Shown: piece by piece, positions 1 to 5,071 of the stretch
Numbering within the stretch: the stretch's first letter is position 1
Layout of the letters: every line of letters begins with the position of its first letter
Assembly: GCA_021781775.1 (NCBI GenBank)
Contig: JAJXWE010000034.1
Location: forward strand, 1 to 8,779
From: Pseudomonadota bacterium
GTDB lineage: Bacteria; Pseudomonadota; Gammaproteobacteria; Steroidobacterales; Steroidobacteraceae
Reading direction: 5' to 3'
Length of the DNA stretch: 8,779 bases
Program-made: the position numbers and the translations under genes
The notes under the pieces: generated by a model
What the model was told of the DNA's origin: nothing
The model's input: only the letters and a program-made list of their open reading frames with translations
Database searches by the model: none

Positions 1-1
1 G

Positions 2-1231
2 GTGCTGCGCTCCTATCCGGGGAGCTTTTCCGACTACGAGCAGCGAAAGGACGAGGAAATCGCGGCCGAGGATGCCGCGCGGCGCCGTTTCGAGAAATTC
101 TGGGCGCAGGAGGAAGTCTGGATCCGTAAGGGAGTCGAGGCGCGACGTACCCGCAACGAGGGGCGTGTGCGCCGGCTCCAGCGGCTGCGACAGGAACGAG
201 CGACGCGGCGCGATCGAATCGGGAATCTCCGCCTCACGCTGAACTCGGGAGAACGCTCGGGCGACCTGGTGGCCGAGCTCGATGGCGTGAGCAAACGCTT
301 CGGCGGCCGTCCGATCGTCGATAAGTTGTCGCTGCGGATCATGCGCGGGGACCGTATCGGGCTCATCGGAGCCAACGGCGCCGGCAAGTCGACCCTCATC
401 CGGCTGATCCTCGGAGAACTCGCCCCGGATGCCGGCACCGTGCGGCTCGGAGCCCGTCTCGCGATCGCCTACTTCGATCAGCTACGCGCCCAGCTCGATC
501 CGGACGCCACGCTCGCCGAGGCCATCAGTCCGGGCTCGGACTGGGTGGAGATCGGCGGCGAGCGCAGGCATATCATGAGCTATCTCGGGGATTTCCTGTT
601 CCCCGCGCAGCGCGCAAAGGCACCGATCCGGATGCTCTCCGGCGGAGAGCGCAACCGCCTCTTGCTTGCGCGGCTCTTCGCCAAGTCCGCCAACCTCATC
701 GTGCTGGATGAGCCGACCAATGATCTCGACATCGAGTCGCTGGAACTGCTGGAAGAGCGGTTGCAGGATTACACAGGGACACTGCTGCTCGTGAGCCACG
801 ACCGACGCTTTCTCGACAACGTCGTGACCCAGACGCTGGCCGCGGAGGGCAATGGGCTGTGGCGCGAGTATGTCGGCGGCTACAGCGATTACCTCGAGCA
901 GCGAGCGATACCGGCGTCCGGTCGGACCGAGGCGGCTCGCCCACCGGCAGCAGTGAAGTCGATGCCCGAGCGCTCATCCGGCACAGCTTCCTCCAAAGTG
1001 CGGCTGAGCTACAACGAGCAGCGTGAGCTCGCGGGCCTTCCGGAGGAGATCGAGGCACTAGAGCGCGAGCAGACGGAACTCGTCGCGCGCATGAGTGCGG
1101 CTGATTATCACCGCCAGCGAAGCGAGGTGCTGCGCGGCGACCGACAGCGGCTGGAATCGCTCGAGGCGCTGCTGCTGCAGAGATTCGCACGTTGGGAATT
1201 GCTCGAGGAGAAGCGCTCTCGCTCGGCTTAG
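2..1231 (+). CDS. uup: ABC-F ATPase Uup, C-terminal part (5' end outside window)
   Basis: This is a cytosolic ABC-F protein of the Uup type, a soluble twin-ATPase family that acts on ribosomes and is linked to DNA transactions. The frame is open from the first base, so the GTG at 2 is internal and the N-terminal ATPase domain lies off the window. Visible parts, numbered from base 2: the arginine-rich interdomain linker (about 15-85, with QEEVWIRKGVEARRTRNEGR), Walker A GANGAGKST (123-131), signature LSGGE (212-216), Walker B and D-loop LIVLDEPTNDLD (232-243) and H-loop SHD (265-267). A charged coiled-coil tail (about 331-409) follows, as in the DNA-binding C-terminal domain of Uup. The 409 residues are about two-thirds of the roughly 635-residue E. 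coli protein. All second-domain catalytic motifs are intact. The linker plus coiled-coil tail favours Uup over EttA or YheS. Confidence 0.95.
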   Translation: MLRSYPGSFSDYEQRKDEEIAAEDAARRRFEKFWAQEEVWIRKGVEARRTRNEGRVRRLQRLRQERATRRDRIGNLRLTLNSGERSGDLVAELDGVSKRFGGRPIVDKLSLRIMRGDRIGLIGANGAGKSTLIRLILGELAPDAGTVRLGARLAIAYFDQLRAQLDPDATLAEAISPGSDWVEIGGERRHIMSYLGDFLFPAQRAKAPIRMLSGGERNRLLLARLFAKSANLIVLDEPTNDLDIESLELLEERLQDYTGTLLLVSHDRRFLDNVVTQTLAAEGNGLWREYVGGYSDYLEQRAIPASGRTEAARPPAAVKSMPERSSGTASSKVRLSYNEQRELAGLPEEIEALEREQTELVARMSAADYHRQRSEVLRGDRQRLESLEALLLQRFARWELLEEKRSRSA

Positions 1232-1260
1232 GGCGACTGCGGAAGGCTGGGCGGTCAGCG

Positions 1261-1279
1261 CGCGCTCGTGGGGAGCGCG
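1261..1279 (+). terminator. GC-rich hairpin after uup
   Basis: A 7-bp perfect stem (CGCGCTC at 1261-1267, GAGCGCG at 1273-1279) closes a 5-base loop 29 bases after the uup stop. No T-run follows, so it is not a standard intrinsic terminator. It may only protect the 3' end or be incidental. Confidence 0.3.
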
Positions 1280-1321
1280 TCAACTGAGCACCCATTTTGG
1301 ATGAAGTCCCCGTGCGACGGC

Positions 1322-1637
1322 ATGACCTCGACACAATCCTTGATGGTGCCGGGCATGGACCCGCTGATTGACGTTGCGCTCACCCGCGGGGAAGTAGCCG
1401 ACATCTCCCAGGCGCAGAATCGGTTGCGCGGCCGGGAACTCGACCAGGTAGTGGCCGACAAAGGGTACGATTCGGACGAATTGGTGGAATTCATGCGCGG
1501 TCCGGGTGCCAAGGCCGTCATTCGACCGCACCGCATCGCCGCCCGTCATCACCAGCTCGCTGAACGCTGCGCATCGATCGTGACTCTGGGCGCATCGTTT
1601 GGCTGGCTCAGCACCGAACGACGAATGTCAACAGGCC
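1322..1637 (+). pseudogene. IS5-family transposase remnant
   Basis: This is the decayed C-terminal half of a DDE transposase of the IS5 type. The readable frame contains MTSTQSLMVPGMDPLIDVAL, then TRGEVADISQAQ, VVADKGYDSDELVE and GAKAVIRPHR. In IS5 relatives these correspond to the STKIH...VDGMGRPL, LTxGQxADxxQA, ADKGYD (second catalytic Asp) and AVIPP(R/K) blocks. The following segment ERCASIVTLGASFGWLSTERRMST is a degraded form of the ERFFxxLKxFRRxSTRYDK block, and the final R-Y-D-K is lost. The first catalytic Asp and the whole N-terminus are missing between uup and this point, and no terminal repeats are visible. It is clearly non-functional. It ends against the 3' end of ynfA, which converges on it. 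The IS5 assignment is from motif recognition; the exact subgroup is uncertain. Confidence 0.8.
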
Positions 1638-2012
1638 CTAGTGTCTGGGCGCAAGCATGATTATGGCCATCCCGGTCAGTGCGACAAGGCTGCCGATGAC
1701 ATCCCATAGACTGGGTCGTATCCCCTCGACGCCCCATAGCCATCCGATAGCGACGGCGATGTACACGCCGCCATACGCGGCGTAGGTACGCCCGGCCGCC
1801 GTAGGGTGAAGGGTCAACAGCCAGGCGAATGCGGCGAGCGAGACTGCCGCGGGCAATAGCAGCCAGAGCGGTTTGCCCTGCTTGATCACGAGCCAGGGCA
1901 AGTAACAGCCGACGATCTCGGCGACGGCTGTTACGGCAAACAGCAGGACGATAGGCAGCAGGGCCAGAGCCGAGCCAAAGACGGTGGTTCCATCACTTTC
2001 TGCCGGGGACAC
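1638..2012 (-). CDS. ynfA: YnfA-family (UPF0060) inner-membrane protein
   Basis: This is a small multidrug-resistance-like inner-membrane protein of the YnfA/UPF0060 family. It closely follows E. coli YnfA (108 aa) in the blocks AEIVGCYLPW (31-40), LWLLLPAAVSLA (49-60) and LLTLHPTAAGRTYAAYGGVY (65-84). Four membrane segments are seen at about 18-36, 48-66, 77-95 and 102-121. Some YnfA members are reported as SMR-type efflux proteins; the substrate here cannot be read from sequence. The GTG start is supported by AGGAG 8 bases upstream. It adds about 18 residues before the usual family start, so an internal start is possible. The GTG overlaps the TAG of an upstream rhodanese-like tail (TAGTG), which indicates a former translationally coupled operon. 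The gene is full length with no lesions, although broken mobile elements lie on both sides. Its original promoter may have been lost with the upstream gene. Confidence 0.93.
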   Translation of the reverse strand: MSPAESDGTTVFGSALALLPIVLLFAVTAVAEIVGCYLPWLVIKQGKPLWLLLPAAVSLAAFAWLLTLHPTAAGRTYAAYGGVYIAVAIGWLWGVEGIRPSLWDVIGSLVALTGMAIIMLAPRH

Positions 2013-2118
2013 TATCCAGTCTCCTCCACCGCGTGCGTCTTGTCCATCGAGTCGCGCTTGCCCTCGACATCATGGAAGACGTCCGTATAACCCCGCGACT
2101 CCAGTCGCTCGACTGCTG
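2012..2118 (-). pseudogene. 3' remnant of a rhodanese-like gene upstream of ynfA
   Basis: On the minus strand, in a different frame from the transposase piece before it, 33 codons stay open to a TAG that overlaps the ynfA start. The peptide has VERLESRGYTDVFHDVEGKR followed by DSMDKTHAVEETG. It resembles the tail of single-domain rhodanese-like proteins, which commonly end in a pattern like LxxxGYxDVxDYxxGKxDWxxxGLPxEG. The catalytic Cys loop and everything upstream are missing, replaced at about 2118/2119 by the cut end of the IS3 transposase. The one-base stop/start overlap with ynfA strongly suggests it was the coupled upstream gene of the same operon. The coding-remnant call is well supported by the overlap and RBS placement; the rhodanese identity is tentative. 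Confidence 0.55.
2021..2025 (-). promoter_or_regulatory. Ribosome binding site of ynfA
   Basis: AGGAG on the minus strand lies 8 bases before the GTG at 2012-2010. It lies inside the coding end of the preceding gene remnant and decides the GTG start. Confidence 0.7.
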
Positions 2119-2715
2119 GCCGCGGTCGGCGCGCAAGGTCAGGGTTCCGGGGACGATGTTCTGTTTGCCGATGGTATCGGCGATCAGCTGCTCGGCCAGC
2201 TCAGCGGTCGCGCGATACGCGATCATCCAACCGACCACGTACCGGCTGAAGATGTCGAGGATGACGTACAGGTGATAGTAGGACCATTTCACCGGGCCGC
2301 GGATCTTGGTGATATCCCAGCTCCACACTTCGTTGGGACCGATCGCGAGGAGTTCGGGCTTGGCATAGACGGGGTGGACCCGTTGACGCCGGCGTTTACC
2401 GCTCTGATTCGCAATCGCCAGCAGCCGGTACATGGTGCGGATGGAGCCGTAATAATGGCCTTCGTCAAGCAACGTGGCCAACACGGCCGCCGGCGCCATG
2501 TCCACGAAGCGCTCGTTGCCCAGCAGGGCGAGTAGGAACTCCTGCTCAGCGATCGAGAACGCCAATGGCGGCCGGGGGCGAACACGCCGTACGAGCCGCG
2601 ACACGGTCCCTCGATGCCGGCGTCGGTCCCGGTACACCGATCCACGGCTCAGCGTGAACACTCGGCAAACCCGGCTCAACCCGATGCGCGGCATGAGCTC
2701 GGCGACGGCACTCAT
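2119..2715 (-). pseudogene. IS3-family OrfB transposase, C-terminally truncated
   Basis: This is the DDE integrase-type catalytic subunit. From the ATG at 2715-2713, which overlaps the orfA stop, it reads through ERFVDMAPAAVLATLLDEGH and YYGSIRTMYRLL. It then shows YAKPELLAIGPNEVWSWDIT (first catalytic Asp in WSWDIT), YHLYVILDIFSRYVVGWMIA and TLTLRADRG (second Asp). The usual next block, with THSRPxVSxDNPxSE and the catalytic Glu, is missing. At about 2118/2119 the frame runs into unrelated sequence and stops at 1993-1995. Roughly the last third is lost, so it cannot be active. An open frame extends upstream of 2715 only because it shadows orfA. Confidence 0.9.
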
Positions 2716-3101
2716 CGCTCCTCCGGGGTCCGATCGTCCGAAGTCGGTAACCCCAGTACCGCGCATAGTTGTTTTTGGGCGTCGATGATCAGCTCGGCGT
2801 GCTCGAGTTTGCGGCGCAGACGGGCCATATCGCGGTTGAGTTGCTCGATCTGCCGGGCCGCCGGATCGGTCCACGCCGTTTGGGCGCCAGGGCCGCCCGA
2901 TCCGCGGCGCCGCGCTGCTTGCGCCAGCTAGAGAGCATGGAGAATATAGATTCGCTTGCTGCGCAAGAAGGCTCCGAGCGTGCCGGCTACCTTGTGGCGA
3001 TCTGCCTCGGCCAGCAGCGCCCGCTTCTCGCTCCCGGAGAACTGTCGGCGCCGCGCCGTGGCCACCACCTCCGGGTCCGGTGGCGCCGTGTCCCTGGGCA
3101 T
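2712..3101 (-). pseudogene. IS3-family OrfA (HTH subunit), two frameshifts
   Basis: OrfA of IS3 elements is the DNA-binding helix-turn-helix subunit with a leucine-zipper tail. Three pieces in successive frames rebuild it. The first is MPRDTAPPDPEVVATARRRQ, then FSGSEKRALLAEADRHKVAGTLGAFLRSK. The second, after a frame change near 2954, is ESIFSMLSSWRKQRGAADRAALAPKRRG. The third, after a change near 2870-2885, is TDPAARQIEQLNRDMARLRR, then KLEHAELIIDAQKQLCAVLG and a short tail. These match the family plan of PDPEV, RRxFTAEYKxxIL, SSWRKQR, ALAPKRRG and the zipper AELIIDxQKKL. The last codons overlap the orfB start as ATGA. The start codon at 3101-3099 sits inside an arm of a palindromic repeat, so the first residues may not be original. 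It is non-functional as it stands. Confidence 0.85.
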
Positions 3102-3139
3102 CCCTTCACTCGCCCTACGGGCTCCTCCCGGGATGCCCA
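3095..3139. repeat. REP-like palindromic element
   Basis: TGGGCATCCC (3095-3104) and GGGATGCCCA (3130-3139) are perfect 10-bp inverted arms. Between them a second short stem GCCC-TAC-GGGC (3112-3122) forms. This nested imperfect hairpin resembles extragenic palindromic (REP/BIME-type) elements. One arm contains the ATG used by the broken orfA. Only one copy is seen in the window, so its repeat nature in the genome is inferred. Confidence 0.5.
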
Positions 3140-3405
3140 AGGACGAAGAGGAAGAAGTGCTGTTCATCGAAGTGTTCAATACTGCTGCCATGACTAATAC
3201 TACCTTTAGACGTTGCATTGTCGAAGGCAGGTGTTCCGGGTCACATTGGCATAGAGGGTCCCCGCGCTCGTCCTTGACGGCAAGCACGAGGTGTTACGCT
3301 GTCGAACCAAGAAATCCCGCCCCTCCATCTCCTCCGAATCTCCTGCCGCATTCGATAGTGGTTTACCTCAACGCCTCCAACTGATATCCATGAGTCAATT
3401 TGAGC
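3140..3405. other. Intergenic stretch with no recognised gene
   Basis: These roughly 270 bases lie between the orfA start of the IS3 remnant and the exported-protein gene. Both strands have open frames but no recognisable protein similarity. The stretch probably holds the left end of the IS3 element and the promoter of the gene at 3420. I could not identify a convincing -35/-10 pair or a terminal repeat. Confidence 0.4.
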
Positions 3406-3411
3406 AGGGAG
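3406..3411 (+). promoter_or_regulatory. Ribosome binding site of exported-protein gene
   Basis: AGGGAG lies 8 bases before the ATG at 3420. This selects that start over the in-frame upstream ATG at 3390 and GTG at 3291. Confidence 0.6.
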
Positions 3412-3419
3412 ACGCCGCG

Positions 3420-3938
3420 ATGAATATCACGATGATTGCGCGACGGAGCCTGCTGATCGGCCTGATCGGCAGCGCGTCGCTCGTCACCGTCCGTGCAACC
3501 AGCACAACCGATGTCTACGCGCCGCTGCGACTGTACGAGGGCGCCTGGCAAGTCACGCAGACCACGCCCGCCCCCAAGAAGCCTAGGAAGCCCGATCGGG
3601 TAATCAACGACTGCGCGCAAATCGGACGCTACTTCGCCTGCCAGCAGACCGTGAACGGCAAGCACGGCCCGCTGGTGGTGTTCATTCCAGACTCCCCGCC
3701 CGGCCACTATCACACTCAGATCGTGCTGCCCAACGGCGCCGCGCTCGGCCCGCCCGGCACTCTTACCATCGCCGGCGAGCACTGGACCTATCTCGGCACA
3801 CCCGATGCCAAGGGCGTGCGCTACCGCACTATCAACGTCTTCAACGGCCGCGACCGCATCCATTTCATAAGTGCGCGTTCCGTTGACGGCAAGAGCTGGA
3901 CGGTGACGATGGCAGGGAATGAGAGGCGTGAGCGATGA
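3420..3938 (+). CDS. Exported protein of unknown function, Tat-like signal
   Basis: The 172-residue product has an N-terminal export signal: a twin arginine followed by a hydrophobic run (ARRSLLIGLIGSASLVTV, about 7-24), then a likely cleavage near RA/TS at 26-27. The twin Arg suggests Tat export, but the consensus is incomplete (no F-L-K) and Sec is possible. The mature part opens with YEGAWQVT and has INDCAQIGRYFACQQTVNGK, with two Cys that could pair in the periplasm. Next comes LVVFIPDSPPGHYHTQIVLP, then YRTINVFNGRDRIHF and SARSVDGKSWTVTMAGNERR. The pattern of short strands suggests a beta-rich, lipocalin-like fold of the kind in DUF1579-type proteins. I do not recognise a named family, and no catalytic motif is evident. 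It stands alone, with no co-directional partner within 270 bases. The start is fixed by a good RBS. Confidence 0.8.
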   Translation: MNITMIARRSLLIGLIGSASLVTVRATSTTDVYAPLRLYEGAWQVTQTTPAPKKPRKPDRVINDCAQIGRYFACQQTVNGKHGPLVVFIPDSPPGHYHTQIVLPNGAALGPPGTLTIAGEHWTYLGTPDAKGVRYRTINVFNGRDRIHFISARSVDGKSWTVTMAGNERRER

Positions 3939-4177
3939 CGACCATGATGCGAGAACATCGGCATGCTGCGGTCCGGCGTGGAAAGACCCCGGGAAGCCGC
4001 CTTGTAATATTGGCCGCCCTTTGAGATCGCAGCAGGGCTGCTCGAATCGATTCGATTCGCAACCGTTCCAATGAACGAAATCCGTAAGACTTTGAGGCGC
4101 GCAGTAGGCAGTACGGGACTGAAATCCTGCGAGCGAAGTGGTTCCAACCCGATCCACCGTGCCGGCGATCGGAAAAC
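3939..4177. other. Intergenic stretch with a 12-bp palindrome
   Basis: No gene is recognised here. It contains the perfect palindrome CGAATCGATTCG at 4043-4054, immediately after a short hairpin AGCAG-GG-CTGCT (4031-4042). A TAATAT at about 4004 resembles a -10 box but has no good -35 partner. An in-frame ATG at 4071 would extend the DUF433 gene by 48 residues of unrelated, low-complexity sequence and is not favoured. Confidence 0.4.
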
Positions 4178-4207
4178 TTGTCTCATGCACGGCGATGCGC
4201 CTAGAGT
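4178..4207 (+). promoter_or_regulatory. Putative sigma70 promoter for the DUF433/DUF5615 pair
   Basis: TTGTCT (4178-4183) and TAGAGT (4202-4207) are separated by 18 bases. The -10 box ends 7 bases before the ATG at 4215, so the transcript would begin at or next to the start codon and be leaderless. No good Shine-Dalgarno is present before this ATG, which agrees. Confidence 0.45.
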
Positions 4208-4214
4208 GGCTACC

Positions 4215-4442
4215 ATGGAATGGCGGCAGTACATCCAGATCACCCCAGGCGTGCGCAGCGGCAAACCCTGCATTGTCGGCACCCGCATTACCCCTGCGGA
4301 CGTCCTCGATTACCTTGCTGGTGGCATGAGCGAGGAGGAAATCCTCAGGGATTTTCTGAGCCTGAAGCCTGAGCACATCCGAGCGGTCCTTGCCTACGCG
4401 GCGGAACGCGAGCGCCGCTACGCAAACCACACCGCTGCGTGA
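4215..4442 (+). CDS. DUF433-domain protein, putative antitoxin
   Basis: This 75-residue protein is almost entirely one DUF433 domain. It reads MEWRQYIQITPGVRSGKPCI, then VGTRITPADVLDYLAGGMSE and EEILRDFLSLKPEHIRAVLA. The GKPCIxGTRI, GMSEEEIL and IRAxLAYAAERER blocks are all present. DUF433 proteins are small, HTH-like, and usually encoded directly before a DUF5615 PIN-like protein, a pair regarded as a type II toxin-antitoxin module. Here the stop overlaps the next start as GTGA, which supports coupled translation. The ATG at 4215 gives the usual family N-terminus (M-x-W-R-x-Y-I); the in-frame ATGs at 4185 and 4071 would add unrelated residues. The gene looks intact although its partner is interrupted. 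If it autoregulates, the operator probably lies around 4178-4214, but no clear operator repeat is seen. Confidence 0.85.
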   Translation: MEWRQYIQITPGVRSGKPCIVGTRITPADVLDYLAGGMSEEEILRDFLSLKPEHIRAVLAYAAERERRYANHTAA

Positions 4443-4774
4443 GGCTACTGTTCGACGAGAACTTGAGTCCCCGCCTGGTTCGGGCAATCGCGGACCTTGG
4501 GCCAGAGAGCACGCACCTAGAATTCAGCGAGCTGCGAGGCGCAACCGACCACGCAATCTGGTAGTACGCTCGCGCGCACAGCCTTGCGATCGTCACGAAG
4601 GACGACGATTTTCGATCCCTCGCTTTTGTCCGCGGATCTCCGCCTAAGATCACCTGGCTTCAGGTCGGCAACGCCTCAACGACGAGCATCGCGACTACGC
4701 TACGCAACAGCGCTTTCGAGATAGGCGCTTTTGACGCGGATCGAGACGCGGCCCTCCTTGTCCTACGGCGCTGA
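4439..4774 (+). pseudogene. DUF5615 PIN-like toxin gene with in-frame TAG
   Basis: This is a PIN-like DUF5615 protein, the usual partner of DUF433 and a presumed nuclease-fold toxin. From the GTG at 4439, which overlaps the DUF433 stop, the frame reads VRLLFDENLSPRLVRAIADL, then LRGATDHAIW. It meets TAG at 4562-4564 (codon 42) and resumes in the same frame as YARAHSLAIVTKDDDFRSLA, then RGSPPKITWLQVGN, to TGA at 4772-4774. The total is 111 codons, the normal family length. The family has E or a similar residue in IW(E)YA, so a single GAG-to-TAG change explains the stop. The acidic residues D6, E7, D55 and D57 that line the PIN-like site are all kept, and no frameshift is present. It is most simply a recent nonsense mutation. 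A sequencing error or stop read-through cannot be excluded. Confidence 0.85.
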
Positions 4775-4849
4775 CGACTTGGTGTTTGACCGCCAACTTC
4801 ACGGTTACGGGCCGTCGGTCGCCTCCGCGAGCCACTTCACCGAACATCG

Positions 4850-5035
4850 CTGGAAACGGTCTACGGGACGAATATTCCTGGCGGCGCTCAAGCGAGGGTG
4901 CTCCGCTCGATCCGCCTGAATCTCTTTCCGCTCGGTGACCACATCCAATTCATATCGGCCCATGGCCCGACGTCGACGTTCGGCGCGGAGCGCCGCGACG
5001 ACGTGTTCCTCACCGACCGGCGGCTTCGCCGCTAA
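4850..5035 (+). pseudogene. C-terminal remnant of an MBL-fold metallohydrolase
   Basis: One frame, open to TAA at 5033-5035, gives ETVYGTNIPGGAQARVLRSI, then NLFPLGDHIQFISAHGPTST and FGAERRDDVFL. It matches the end of metallo-beta-lactamase-fold hydrolases of the glyoxalase II-like group: GSVGRTDLPGGD...LLxSIxxxLLPLPDxTxVxPGHGPxTTIGxERxxNPFL. The His of HGP is a conserved metal ligand. The HxHxDH motif and the rest of the domain are absent: upstream in all frames (4775-4850) only unrelated sequence or shifted fragments are seen. With about 55 of more than 200 residues left, it is dead. It sits between the DUF5615 gene and the SEC-C gene on the same strand. The family call is confident; the exact subfamily is not. 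Confidence 0.75.
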
Positions 5036-5058
5036 CGTGGGTTGCCCGCGAGTCAGGC

Positions 5059-5064
5059 TAGAAT
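5059..5064 (+). promoter_or_regulatory. Putative -10 box of the SEC-C gene
   Basis: TAGAAT ends 7 bases before the ATG at 5072, so transcription would start at or beside the start codon. No Shine-Dalgarno precedes the ATG. No good -35 is found at 17-18 bases, so this is a weak call. Confidence 0.4.
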
Positions 5065-5071
5065 ATTTGCC

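Larger units (their letters stand above)
2119..3101 (-). mobile_element. Truncated, decayed IS3-family insertion sequence
   Basis: This minus-strand element carries the classic IS3 two-gene layout, with orfA and orfB overlapping by ATGA. The orfB 3' part and the right terminal repeat are absent. The break at about 2118/2119 joins directly to the tail of a rhodanese-like gene. No confident left terminal repeat was found upstream of orfA. The true left boundary may lie anywhere between 3101 and about 3290. Confidence 0.85.

Noticed and set aside
1993..2118. C-terminal extension of the IS3 OrfB frame
   Set aside because: These residues bear no similarity to the catalytic C-terminus. They are an out-of-frame reading of the rhodanese-like tail and the ynfA start.
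3232..3250. TGTTCCGGGTCACATTGGC as a possible insertion-sequence terminal repeat
   Set aside because: No inverted partner was found in the window, and its orientation does not fit the end of the minus-strand IS3 element.
4114..4157. tRNA-like pieces: an anticodon-like arm (CGGGA-CTGAAA-TCCTG) followed by GGTTCCAACCC
   Set aside because: The loop has 6 bases rather than 7, no acceptor or D arm pairs with it, and no CCA end is seen. At most a degraded remnant.
4071..4214. Upstream ATG that would extend the DUF433 protein by 48 residues
   Set aside because: The added residues are unlike the family N-terminus, and the family start fits the ATG at 4215.
3363..4487. Long minus-strand open frame of 374 codons
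   Set aside because: It lies antisense to the exported-protein gene, the spacer and the DUF433 gene, has no recognisable domains, and is explained by GC-rich codon bias.
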